A DNA stretch of 64,000 nucleotides from NCBI RefSeq assembly GCF_003130705.1, contig NZ_CP021354.1, positions 3,472,001 to 3,536,000 on the forward strand, in the 5' to 3' direction. Positions within the stretch are counted from its first letter, which is position 1; the number at the start of each line of letters is the position of its first letter. The notes beneath the pieces were generated by a model, which made no database searches, was not told where the DNA came from, and saw nothing but the letters and a program-made list of their open reading frames with translations. Made by a program: the position numbers and the translations under genes. Origin of the DNA: Rhodococcus oxybenzonivorans (GTDB taxonomy: Bacteria; Actinomycetota; Actinomycetes; Mycobacteriales; Mycobacteriaceae). Of the stretch, positions 55,923 to 63,624 are shown piece by piece.

Positions 55923-56387
55923 TCAGGCCTGCTCGTCGGCCGACTTCTTGAGCATCAGGCCGACGCGGGTGGCGTCGCACACGATCTCGTCGCGCTGGTT
56001 GATGCCGTAGTGGCGGAAGGTGACGATGCCGGAGTCATTGCGGCTCTTCGATTCCCGGGCCGACACGATCTCGGTGCGCACGTGGATGGTGTCACCGTGG
56101 AACACCGGCTTCGGGAACTTGATCGAGTCGAAGCCGAGGTTGCCGAGGGTGGTCCCGTACGTGGTGTCGTGCATCGAGATACCGGCAACGAGACCGAGGA
56201 GGAACAGGCTGTTCACCAGACGCTGCCCGTGGATGGAGTTCTTGCTGTACTCCGCATCCAGGTGTAATGGCGCCATGTTCAAGGTCATCGTGCTGAACAT
56301 GACGTTGTCGGTTTCGGTCACGGTGCGGCGCACCTCGTGATCGATGACCATTCCCGGTGCGAATTCCTCGAAGTACAGACCCGGCAT
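55923..56387 (-). CDS. MaoC-like hotdog hydratase
   Basis: A 154-aa hotdog-fold protein. The segment DNVMFSTMTLNMAPLHLDAEYS corresponds to the hydratase motif with catalytic Asp/His variants (N-x-x-P-L-H), and FPKPVFHGDTIHVRTEI is typical of MaoC, mesaconyl-CoA and itaconyl-CoA hydratase relatives. ATG 56387 has GAGAGGACG upstream; the frame extends far upstream without support. It heads the minus-strand acyl-CoA operon, 51 bp before the AMP ligase. An operator-like site is 76 bp upstream. Confidence 0.87.
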   Translation of the reverse strand: MPGLYFEEFAPGMVIDHEVRRTVTETDNVMFSTMTLNMAPLHLDAEYSKNSIHGQRLVNSLFLLGLVAGISMHDTTYGTTLGNLGFDSIKFPKPVFHGDTIHVRTEIVSARESKSRNDSGIVTFRHYGINQRDEIVCDATRVGLMLKKSADEQA

Positions 56388-56462
56388 GTGACGTCCTCTC
56401 TCTCGAGCGACCGACGAGTAGGACCGCCGGTCGCTGCAGTGCGTATCCTGACAATAGAAGAA

Positions 56463-56475
56463 ATATATTATGCAC
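56463..56475 (+). promoter_or_regulatory. GTAYAT-K-ATGTAC-like operator before maoC operon
   Basis: ATATATTATGCAC, 76 bp upstream of the MaoC-like start and 123 bp before the divergent MFS gene. Confidence 0.45.
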
Positions 56476-56530
56476 GCAACTGCCGATGTTTTGTGCCTGA
56501 TGTATTCGCAACCTGTTAACTGGATGAATC

Positions 56531-56543
56531 GTATATGATGTAC
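56531..56543 (+). promoter_or_regulatory. Best GTAYAT-K-ATGTAC site, before the MFS gene
   Basis: GTATATGATGTAC is symmetric in all but one pair around the central G. It stands 55 bp before the MFS start and includes TATGAT (56534-56539), a possible -10 box, so binding would compete with polymerase. Confidence 0.5.
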
Positions 56544-56597
56544 AACACAGAAGGTTGATGGCGTGATCTCGACAACAAGATTGAAGGACACCCTTAC

Positions 56598-57932
56598 GTG
56601 AACAACACTGAAGAACACCTCGTGGCTGACCCCGTGCCCACGAAAGTCCCTCGGTCCGAACCGGCAACCGAACCGCGCAAGCTGACGGCGTGGGGCATCA
56701 CGGGAATGCTCGTGGTGCTCTACCTGATGAACGCATCCGACAAGGCGGTGTTCGGCCTCATCGCCCAACCGCTCAGCGAGGACCTCGGGCTCAGCGCGTC
56801 ACAGATCGGCTTCACCGGCAGCATGTTCTTCCTCGCGTTCAGCTTCGGCGGCTTCTTCGCGGGACCGATCAACAAGGTCCTCGCCCTCCGGTGGTCCATC
56901 GCGATCATCGCCGTGCTGTGGGGCGCCGTCATGCTGCCGCTCGTCGTGTGGTCGACGTTCGCCGTGCTACTCGCGAGCCGGATGCTTCTCGGCCTCACGG
57001 AGGGCCCGACGTCCGCGTTGCTGCACACCGCCGCCTACTCATGGCATGCGCCCGCGAAGCGGGGACTACCGAGCGCACTCATCATCAGCGGAAGCATGCT
57101 CGCCAAGATGGCCGTCGTCCCGATCCTCGCGCTCGTGGTGGCCGAGTACGGGTGGCGGGCAGCCATCATCGTGCTGGCGTTCGCGACGACGCTGTGGTGC
57201 ATCCCGTGGCTGCTGACCTGGCGTCCCGGCCCGTACACCGTGGGTGGCAAGCACACATCCATGGAGACGACCACCGACAGCGAGCCTCCGGTCGCCTGGA
57301 AGCGCCTGCTCACCTCTAAGACCTTCGTGTCCGCCGTCCTTGTCGCAATGAGCGCCTACGCGCTCATGACCGTTGTGCTCACCTGGTTGCCTTCGTACTT
57401 CGAGCAGGGATTGGGATACTCCCGCCTCGAGTCGGGCACGTTGTTCGCCGCGCCGAGCTTCGTCGGGCTCGCGACGCTCGTCGGCGGATCCTGGCTGAGC
57501 GATCGCGGGATCAGCCGTGGCCTGTCGATCCGCCTGGTCCGCGTGGTCGTGCCGTGCGTCGGCGTCATCGTCGCCGGCGTGCTGCTGGTGAGCCTGCCGG
57601 CCCTGGGGTCTCCACTCCTCGCGGTGTGCGCCGTGTCGGTCGCGTACGGGCTGGTTGTCGCGATATTCCCGCTGCTCAATGCTGCCGTGATCGCGACGTG
57701 CCCGCCGCGCCAAACCGCCGGTGTCATCGCAGCCTTCTTCGCGATCCAGGCAATCGGAGGGATCATCGGGCCGTGGTCGATGGGTATCGTCGTCGACGCC
57801 TCGGCTACGAAGATCGACGGGTACCAGGCGGCATTCCAATGCCTGGGCATCGTGGGTGCCGTCGTCGCGGTTCTCGCGCTGATTCTCGCCGACCCGGCGC
57901 GCGATCGCGAGCGCCTCCGCGTCTCCCGCTGA
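56598..57932 (+). CDS. MFS carrier, anion:cation symporter-like
   Basis: A 444-aa, 12-helix permease. LYLMNASDKAVFGLIAQPLSEDLGLSASQIGFTGSMFF and LLGLTEGPTSALLHTAAYSW are characteristic of the ACS/phthalate-permease group that imports organic anions. GTG 56598 follows AAGGAC by nine bases. It is divergent from the MaoC-led operon and probably imports that operon's substrate. A double hairpin follows. Confidence 0.88.
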   Translation: MNNTEEHLVADPVPTKVPRSEPATEPRKLTAWGITGMLVVLYLMNASDKAVFGLIAQPLSEDLGLSASQIGFTGSMFFLAFSFGGFFAGPINKVLALRWSIAIIAVLWGAVMLPLVVWSTFAVLLASRMLLGLTEGPTSALLHTAAYSWHAPAKRGLPSALIISGSMLAKMAVVPILALVVAEYGWRAAIIVLAFATTLWCIPWLLTWRPGPYTVGGKHTSMETTTDSEPPVAWKRLLTSKTFVSAVLVAMSAYALMTVVLTWLPSYFEQGLGYSRLESGTLFAAPSFVGLATLVGGSWLSDRGISRGLSIRLVRVVVPCVGVIVAGVLLVSLPALGSPLLAVCAVSVAYGLVVAIFPLLNAAVIATCPPRQTAGVIAAFFAIQAIGGIIGPWSMGIVVDASATKIDGYQAAFQCLGIVGAVVAVLALILADPARDRERLRVSR

Positions 57933-57945
57933 CCCGCAGGCTAAC

Positions 57946-57966
57946 CACTGCGTAACTTACGCAGTG
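57946..57966. repeat. 21-bp palindrome after the MFS gene
   Basis: CACTGCGTAA and its exact inverse flank a single C. It overlaps the first bases of the terminator stem. It may be part of the transcription stop or a protein-binding site. Confidence 0.5.
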
Positions 57967-58006
57967 TGCCCAGCACTTCTGGCAACCGCCAGCAGTGCTG
58001 GGCACA
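57965..58006 (+). terminator. Hairpin terminator after the MFS gene
   Basis: A perfect 13-bp outer stem (57965-57977 and 57994-58006) encloses an inner 5-bp CTGGC/GCCAG stem. Confidence 0.75.
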
Positions 58007-58042
58007 AACGACTGCTTTCCAAGCCGTGATCGCTCGGGACGG

Positions 58043-58075
58043 TTGACCCATTCCGACGGGTAATATATTATGTTT
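58043..58075 (+). promoter_or_regulatory. whiB promoter with overlapping operator-like site
   Basis: TTGACC (58043-58048), 17 nt, TATTAT (58066-58071) is a near-consensus vegetative promoter. The GTAYAT-K-ATGTAC-like site ATATATTATGTTT (58063-58075) covers the -10 box. Confidence 0.6.
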
Positions 58076-58129
58076 TCGAGTCCGACACTGGCAAAGACAT
58101 CTCACGTTTAACGATCGGAGCGTGCCCAG

Positions 58130-58417
58130 TTGCCTGCATCGCGCGCTGCCCCGGATGTCAGCCCTGAAGAATGGCGACTGCGCGCACGTTGCCGCGGCAT
58201 GGACATCACCGTCTTCTACCTCGAGGACGACACCGCGAAGCCCCAACCGCAGCGCCTGCGCACGGCGAAGGATATTTGTCGACGGTGCCCGGTGATCAAT
58301 GAATGCCGCCAGTACGCCATCCATTTCGGCGAACAACACGGAGTGTGGGGCGGATTGACTCCGCGCGAACTCGGCGCTGCCAGAAAATGGAGCCGCTGGC
58401 AGAGGAAGCCGGGGTAA
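58130..58417 (+). CDS. WhiB-family iron-sulfur transcription factor
   Basis: A 95-aa Wbl protein. Cysteines at 21, 50, 53 and 59 form the C-x28-C-x2-C-x5-C cluster site; GVWGGLTPRE is the family turn, followed by a basic tail (RKWSRWQRKPG). The start is TTG 58130 with GGAG nine bases upstream. Such proteins work with the principal sigma factor and sense redox or nitric oxide. It sits alone between two MFS genes with its own promoter and terminator; a link with the catabolic operons rests only on the shared operator motif. Confidence 0.9.
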   Translation: MPASRAAPDVSPEEWRLRARCRGMDITVFYLEDDTAKPQPQRLRTAKDICRRCPVINECRQYAIHFGEQHGVWGGLTPRELGAARKWSRWQRKPG

Positions 58418-58448
58418 CGCTGTAACGCGTGCCGACACAGAAACTGCG

Positions 58449-58498
58449 CCACTCCGCCACCCTTGCCGGTGCAGTCTCCGGCAAGGGTGGCGGAGTGG
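58449..58498 (+). terminator. Long hairpin terminator after whiB
   Basis: A perfect 21-bp stem (58449-58469 and 58478-58498) with an 8-nt loop. Confidence 0.85.
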
Positions 58499-59174
58499 TT
58501 CGATCGGTTCAGTCTGCGGGGTTGGACCGCAATCGGTTCAGGATCGTCGCGATGTCGTCGATGTGCTCGAGGTCGTACACGGCTTCGATGACGACCTCCG
58601 GGCTGCGTCGTCTACTATTCCGTCGACGTTGTGGGCAGCGTGACGATCAGTTCGTCGTCGGTCATGTACGCGACCGAGTCGGGGGAAGGACTGCCGTTGG
58701 CGTAGCCGCGTTCGCAGGAGGACGGTGCCGCGGGTGCAGACCTCGAAGCGTCAGCGGGGCGCTCCGGGCTGGACCCACCACCCGCCAATGAACATTTGTC
58801 GTACCTACCTCCGCCACAGCTGGCTTCCAAACATGCCGTGGCGGGTAGGCGATCATCGCCGTCCTGCCTTCGCCGGTACCGCTGCTGGAGGTAGCGGCCA
58901 CCGGAGTGCCTATGGCAACCGGCAATACGGTATTCGACCGGAATCCCCCAGTCGGTTCATCGAGCGCCGTCCTCTTTCGGCAGTGGAGCCGATGGGTCGA
59001 GTCGAGGTGTTGGTGATGACGCGAGTGCTCGAGGATTCCATAAGTCGGGAGATGATCTCCGTCGATCCGCACATGGCATCGTGGACCGCAGCGGCAGTGG
59101 ACGTCTCGCCGCGGCCGGCCTCCAAAGCTTCGGCAGTGGAGTAATCCTGTACTCAGCCCGGTTCCGCGGTCAAC
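58499..59174. other. 676-bp stretch without a supported gene
   Basis: Several short frames exist. A minus-strand frame ending at 58514 reads RSPEVVIEAVYDLEHIDD and ends NRLRSNPAD, which looks protein-like but has no start and matches no family I know. It may be a decayed gene end. Confidence 0.35.
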
Positions 59175-60536
59175 TCAGGCTGTTGCAGAGGTGCGCGGCG
59201 CGGCGTCCGTCGCCTCAGTCGGCGGGGTGTCGATCGTCCGGTCCCGCTGCACCAGCGCGAGCACTCCCACCAATGCGGCACCAGCGATCGAGGGCACCAT
59301 GAACGCTATTAGGCCGCCTCGCGGGGTCGCGAATATCGCCCCGAGCTGAGGGCCCAGGATCGCCCCGAGACGACCGATGCCCAGTGTGAATCCGATCGCG
59401 GAGCTGCGGCTAGATGCGGGGTAATGCGCGGCAATCACTCCATACATCAGTGTGCTGGTACCGATGGTGCCCACCCCGGCGAAGAACGCAGCAATGAAGA
59501 TGCCGACCACACCCAACTCGGTACCGTAGGCCAGCGCGCCCAGCGCCGCCGCACCCAGTAGGAAATACGGCACGATGGTCTGCGTCGCGCCGCCGCGGTC
59601 GATCAGGATCGCGCCGATGATCGTGCCCACCGCCGCGCCGATCTGCAGCATCATCAGCGCCAGGATGCCCTGCATACCGCCGAAACCCATCTCCTTGGTC
59701 ATGCTGGGCAGCCAGGTGTTGGGGCCATAGCTCAGCACCTGGGTGCAGAACATGATCAGCGTGAAGATCACCGTCGCCACCAGGTATTTGCGCGAGAGCA
59801 GGAGCCGATAGCTACCGCCTGCGTCCGTCTCCTCATGGGCGCGTTGCTCGGCCACGATCCGATCGAAATCCATTCCGAACCGGTGCGCGATTGCGGCCGC
59901 CTCGATGTCGCGACCGCGCGCGATCAGGAAGCTAGGCGACTCGGGTAGCCGCCGCCACATGAACGGGATCACCAGCAGGAACGTCGCCGCGAGTCCGTAC
60001 ATGACCCGCCAGCTCTCGTCCGGAGGGTTCGAGGCCTTGATCGCCTCGGCGCCGGGGATAATCGCCAGCGCGACCACCGTGGTGAGAATCCCGCCTACCG
60101 CGTAGCCGGTCAGCGTGATGCCGTTGAACAGCTGCCGCCGACCCGGCGGCGCGAACTCGTTCGCCAGCGCTACCGCCGACGGAACTACTGCGCCCAACCC
60201 GAGTCCTGCGAGTACGCGGGCGACTCCGAAGGTGGTGAAGTTCGGGGCGAGGGCGCACAGCGTGCACAACACCGAGAACCATGAGCCGCCAGCGATCAGC
60301 ACGATGCGGCGGCCGTACCGGTCAGCCAATGGACCAGCGACAAGGAAGCCCACCATCAGGCCCGCGAGCGTCATGCTGTGAACATTGGCCAGCGCCGCCT
60401 TACTCAGGCCCCACTGTTGCATCAGCGACGGCAGGGTGGCGCCGAAGATAATTAGGTCGAACCCGTCGGCGAGGATCGTAATGAAGCAGATCGCGAGCAC
60501 CATGAGGCCGCTCTGCTGTGACCGAGATTTGTTCAT
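59175..60536 (-). CDS. AAHS-type MFS carrier for an organic or aromatic acid
   Basis: A 453-aa, 12-helix permease. TILADGFDLIIFGATLPSL in helix 1 and GPLADRYGRRIVLI in loop 2-3 define the aromatic-acid:H+ symporter family; SPSFLIARGR follows helix 6. AAGGAAG precedes the ATG. It is transcribed away from the downstream alcohol dehydrogenase only in sense of order; both are minus strand, 458 bp apart, so it probably has its own promoter. Third carrier of this family in the window. Confidence 0.9.
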   Translation of the reverse strand: MNKSRSQQSGLMVLAICFITILADGFDLIIFGATLPSLMQQWGLSKAALANVHSMTLAGLMVGFLVAGPLADRYGRRIVLIAGGSWFSVLCTLCALAPNFTTFGVARVLAGLGLGAVVPSAVALANEFAPPGRRQLFNGITLTGYAVGGILTTVVALAIIPGAEAIKASNPPDESWRVMYGLAATFLLVIPFMWRRLPESPSFLIARGRDIEAAAIAHRFGMDFDRIVAEQRAHEETDAGGSYRLLLSRKYLVATVIFTLIMFCTQVLSYGPNTWLPSMTKEMGFGGMQGILALMMLQIGAAVGTIIGAILIDRGGATQTIVPYFLLGAAALGALAYGTELGVVGIFIAAFFAGVGTIGTSTLMYGVIAAHYPASSRSSAIGFTLGIGRLGAILGPQLGAIFATPRGGLIAFMVPSIAGAALVGVLALVQRDRTIDTPPTEATDAAPRTSATA

Positions 60537-60994
60537 GGCTTCCTTCGAATGGATTGAGCCGGATGAGCCGCGTCATAGTTAACGCCATATGTGACGATCG
60601 AAGCGCAATGTACAGTATTTAATATTCGTAACTCTCGCTTATGTAGGGCTCTCGCTTATGTCCCGGTCAGTCGCCTGCCACCTCACGGCCATCCTCGGTG
60701 TTCGTCGAGTAGATCGGGTCCGCTTCCGCACGAAGCGCGGTGGACACGTGCTCGACCGAAGCGAGCGGCCAGAGAACGGGATCCGCGTCGACCGGGGCGC
60801 CGATCGTGAGACCGCCGTGGAATGCATCGGAGACGTCCGTGTTCTCGTCGAGGTCCGCCCGCGGTACGAAGGTCGGCGGGTGATCGGCCGCAGGCCTACC
60901 CAATGTCGTGGGGCCAACAGCGACGACGGCACGACATCTACCGCCTTCGGCATACATCAATATAGTTGGGGTGCGGCACAGTCGACACCGACGA
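60537..60994. other. Intergenic region with one doubtful small frame
   Basis: A 97-aa minus-strand frame (60667-60960) has non-shadow-like composition (HGGLTIGAPVDADPVLWPLA, STNTEDGREVAGD) but no ribosome-binding site and no family match; it could be a gene remnant. ATGTAC at 60608-60613 is a half-site of the recurrent operator, 72 bp before the MFS start. Confidence 0.3.
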
Positions 60995-62044
60995 TCAGAA
61001 TTCGATTACCGCCTTTCCGCCGGTTTGCAGGTCGAAGTTTCGGTACGCGTCCACCGCGTCGTCCAGCCGCCAGTGGTCGGTGAATACTTTGTCGACCTCG
61101 ACTTCATGTCGCGCAATGAATTTCGCACAGTCGGCCTGGCCCACCGTGGAGAAGGTGTACGAGCCCATGATGGTCAGCTGCTTCCGAATCATGTCAGGGC
61201 TGACCTCCAGGGTAACCGTGCTACCTTCGCCGACGAACGCAACGCTGCCCCACTTCGCGGTGGACTTGACGGCCGCCGCGCGCGCGGCGGGCGCCCCCGA
61301 GCAGTCCAACGCCTTGACCACACCCTTGCCGCGTGTGAGTTCCTTGATCGCCACGACCGGGTCGGTCTCGGCCGAGTTGATGGTGTGCACCGCACCAAAC
61401 TCCCGTGCCCGGGCCACCCGCTCGGCCGCAACGTCCACCGCGATCACCTCGGCGCCCATGGCGGTGGCGAGTTGCACAGCCGCCTGGCCGACCGGCCCCT
61501 GCCCGAATACCGCCAGCGAATCCTTCGCGTTCACGTTCAACCTCACCAGCGCCCCGAAGGCGGTACCGGTGCCGCACGAAATCGCCGCGCCAGCCGCGAA
61601 ACTCAGCTCATCGGGCAGCCGGACCAGGGTGCGAGCGGGCACCTTGATGTAGTCCGCGTGCCCGCCGTGGGCGGTCGCGCCGTAGATCACGTTGCCGCGA
61701 TCGCACAGTTGAGGCCAGCCGGTGCGGCAATTGTCACAGAACCCGCACCCGTCGTAGTGGTGCACCATCATCCGGTCACCGATACGGATCACGCTCGGAT
61801 CGATGGCGGCACCGACCTCGACGACCACCCCGCACGGTTCGTGTCCCCCGATGAATCCGGCGTCGTCACCAACCATGCCGAACGCGGCAAGCGCCTGCCC
61901 AGCGGGCGCCCGGTAGAAATGCAGGTCGCTGCCGCACATCCCGGACGCCTTCATCTCGAGCACCACCTCGTCGGGGCCGGGGTGGGGATCCGGGAAGTCC
62001 TGGATCTCGAGCACCCGCTCGCCCTTGAAGATCACTCCACGCAT
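60995..62044 (-). CDS. Zinc-dependent alcohol dehydrogenase (MDR family)
   Basis: A 349-aa MDR enzyme. Catalytic zinc ligands are C37 and H68-E69 (GGHEPCG); structural cysteines are at 100, 103, 106 and 114; GQGPVG marks the cofactor site. AAAGGAG precedes the ATG. It lies 65 bp downstream of a sugar-type ABC ATPase gene on the same strand, suggesting a polyol or sugar-alcohol-like substrate. A direct repeat lies just upstream. Confidence 0.9.
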   Translation of the reverse strand: MRGVIFKGERVLEIQDFPDPHPGPDEVVLEMKASGMCGSDLHFYRAPAGQALAAFGMVGDDAGFIGGHEPCGVVVEVGAAIDPSVIRIGDRMMVHHYDGCGFCDNCRTGWPQLCDRGNVIYGATAHGGHADYIKVPARTLVRLPDELSFAAGAAISCGTGTAFGALVRLNVNAKDSLAVFGQGPVGQAAVQLATAMGAEVIAVDVAAERVARAREFGAVHTINSAETDPVVAIKELTRGKGVVKALDCSGAPAARAAAVKSTAKWGSVAFVGEGSTVTLEVSPDMIRKQLTIMGSYTFSTVGQADCAKFIARHEVEVDKVFTDHWRLDDAVDAYRNFDLQTGGKAVIEF

Positions 62045-62060
62045 CTGGCACTCCTTTGAT

Positions 62061-62088
62061 TTCTGTAATCGTTTGGTTTTTGTAACCG
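62061..62088. repeat. Direct repeat before the alcohol dehydrogenase
   Basis: TTCTGTAATCG (62061-62071) and TTTTGTAACCG (62078-62088) match at 9 of 11 bases, 17 nt apart, in the short gap between the ABC ATPase stop and the dehydrogenase start. Possible regulator site or internal promoter element. Confidence 0.3.
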
Positions 62089-62109
62089 AATGTGATTGCC
62101 GGACTACCG

Positions 62110-63624
62110 CTAATGCGCGGCGGCGAACATCAGGCTCTCCTCGTCGGCCTCGTCCGGGGAGAATTCCGCCGCAATGCTGCCCCCGCGGGCGACTAGCACA
62201 CGATCCGAGAGGGCCTGGATCTCTGGGATGTATGACGAGATCACAATCACGGCAACACCTTCGTCAGCGAGGGCGCGGATCATGGCGTGAATCTCGGGGA
62301 TGGTACCCAGGTCCACACCGCGGGTGGGCTCGTCGATGATCGCCACCCGCGGCTTGCGCGTCAGCCCCTTGGCCAACACGACTTTCTGCTGGTTCCCGCC
62401 GGAGAGCTCCTCCACCACAGCCTTGCTCGGAGCCAGGGTCCGGACTTCGAACTGCTCAACAAATTTCTTCGCGATCGCCCGGCCCATCCTGGGACGGAAC
62501 AGCAGCGGCAGACGCAGCGCGCTGCACAAATGCCCGAGGAAGATGTTTTCCGAGATGGTCAGGTGACCGAAGAAGCCCGATGCCTTCCGATCCTCGGTGA
62601 TGTACACGATCCCAGCTTTCCGAGCATGTCGTGGGGTGCGGAAACGGACCCGCTCCCCACCCAGCCACACCGTGCCGCCACGCATGTGCCGACGCTTGAC
62701 CACACCGCTGATGATCTGTGCGACCTCCGAACGCCCTGCCCCCACCAGCCCGTACAAGCCGAGGATCTCGCCGCCGTAGGCGGAGAAGGACATGTTGCGA
62801 ACTGCCGGCAGCAGGGTGAGATCCTCGACCTGGAGGGAAGGAAAGATGTCCGGCCTCCGGCTCGACGACTTTCGGCCCATCTCGACGGTGCGGCCGACCA
62901 TCATCTTCACCACCCGGTCGTGACCGAACTCTGAGCGATTCAAGGTGCCCTGGACCACCCCGTCCCGCAGGACGGTAATCCGGTCCGCCTGCTCGAATGC
63001 CTCATCCAACATGTGGGTGATGAAAACGACTCCGATGCCGCGCCGACGAAGACTCTGCATCGACATGAACAACTGCAAGCGCTCCTCCGGGGTCACCGAT
63101 GCGGTGGGCTCGTCCAGGATCACCACTTTGGCATTGCGGTGCACGGCCCGCGCGATCTCCACCATCTGTTTTTGCCCGATGCCCAGCGCACCGGCCTCGG
63201 CATCCGGCCGGATGTGGAAGTTGTGCGATTCGAGCAGTTCGCGGGCGACCACATTCAGAGTCCCGAAGTCGTTGAATGCCCGCTCGTCCCCGAGGAACAG
63301 ATTTTGCGCCACTGTCATGGATTCGACGAGCGAACCCTCCTGGTAGACCATCGCCACCCCGGCCTCGGTGGAGTCCCGCGGCGCGGCGAAGCGCCGCTCT
63401 GCACCCTCGACTTCGAGAGTGCCCGCATCTTGGGTGATGGCTCCCGAGATGATCTTCACCATCGTGGACTTGCCGGCGCCGTTCTCTCCCAGCAGCGCGT
63501 GGATCTCACCAGGGCGCACGTCGAAGTCGACACCCTGAACTGCGAAGGTTCCGCCATAGCGCTTGCTGACACCGGTCAATCGGATGACTGGGGTGATGTC
63601 GAGGCCAGTGCTGTGCTCGGTCAT
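62110..63624 (-). CDS. Sugar-type ABC importer ATP-binding protein, two NBDs
   Basis: A 504-aa protein with two fused nucleotide-binding domains, as in RbsA/MglA/XylG. The first has GENGAGKST and VVILDEPTAS; the second has a degenerate Walker A (GLVGAGRSE), the signature LSGGNQQKVVLAKGL and AIIDEPTRGVDLG. This asymmetry is normal for the CUT2 class. AGGAGG precedes the ATG, which overlaps the stop of the upstream gene. Permease and binding-protein genes should lie beyond the window edge. Substrate unknown. Confidence 0.92.
   Translation of the reverse strand: MTEHSTGLDITPVIRLTGVSKRYGGTFAVQGVDFDVRPGEIHALLGENGAGKSTMVKIISGAITQDAGTLEVEGAERRFAAPRDSTEAGVAMVYQEGSLVESMTVAQNLFLGDERAFNDFGTLNVVARELLESHNFHIRPDAEAGALGIGQKQMVEIARAVHRNAKVVILDEPTASVTPEERLQLFMSMQSLRRRGIGVVFITHMLDEAFEQADRITVLRDGVVQGTLNRSEFGHDRVVKMMVGRTVEMGRKSSSRRPDIFPSLQVEDLTLLPAVRNMSFSAYGGEILGLYGLVGAGRSEVAQIISGVVKRRHMRGGTVWLGGERVRFRTPRHARKAGIVYITEDRKASGFFGHLTISENIFLGHLCSALRLPLLFRPRMGRAIAKKFVEQFEVRTLAPSKAVVEELSGGNQQKVVLAKGLTRKPRVAIIDEPTRGVDLGTIPEIHAMIRALADEGVAVIVISSYIPEIQALSDRVLVARGGSIAAEFSPDEADEESLMFAAAH

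Noticed and set aside
56388..56768. N-terminal extension of the MaoC-like protein
   Set aside because: The added residues cover the divergent promoter and the MFS start; ATG 56387 has its own ribosome-binding site and yields the normal family length.
58615..58830. A 71-aa minus-strand frame after whiB
   Set aside because: Low-complexity start, no ribosome-binding site and no recognised domain.
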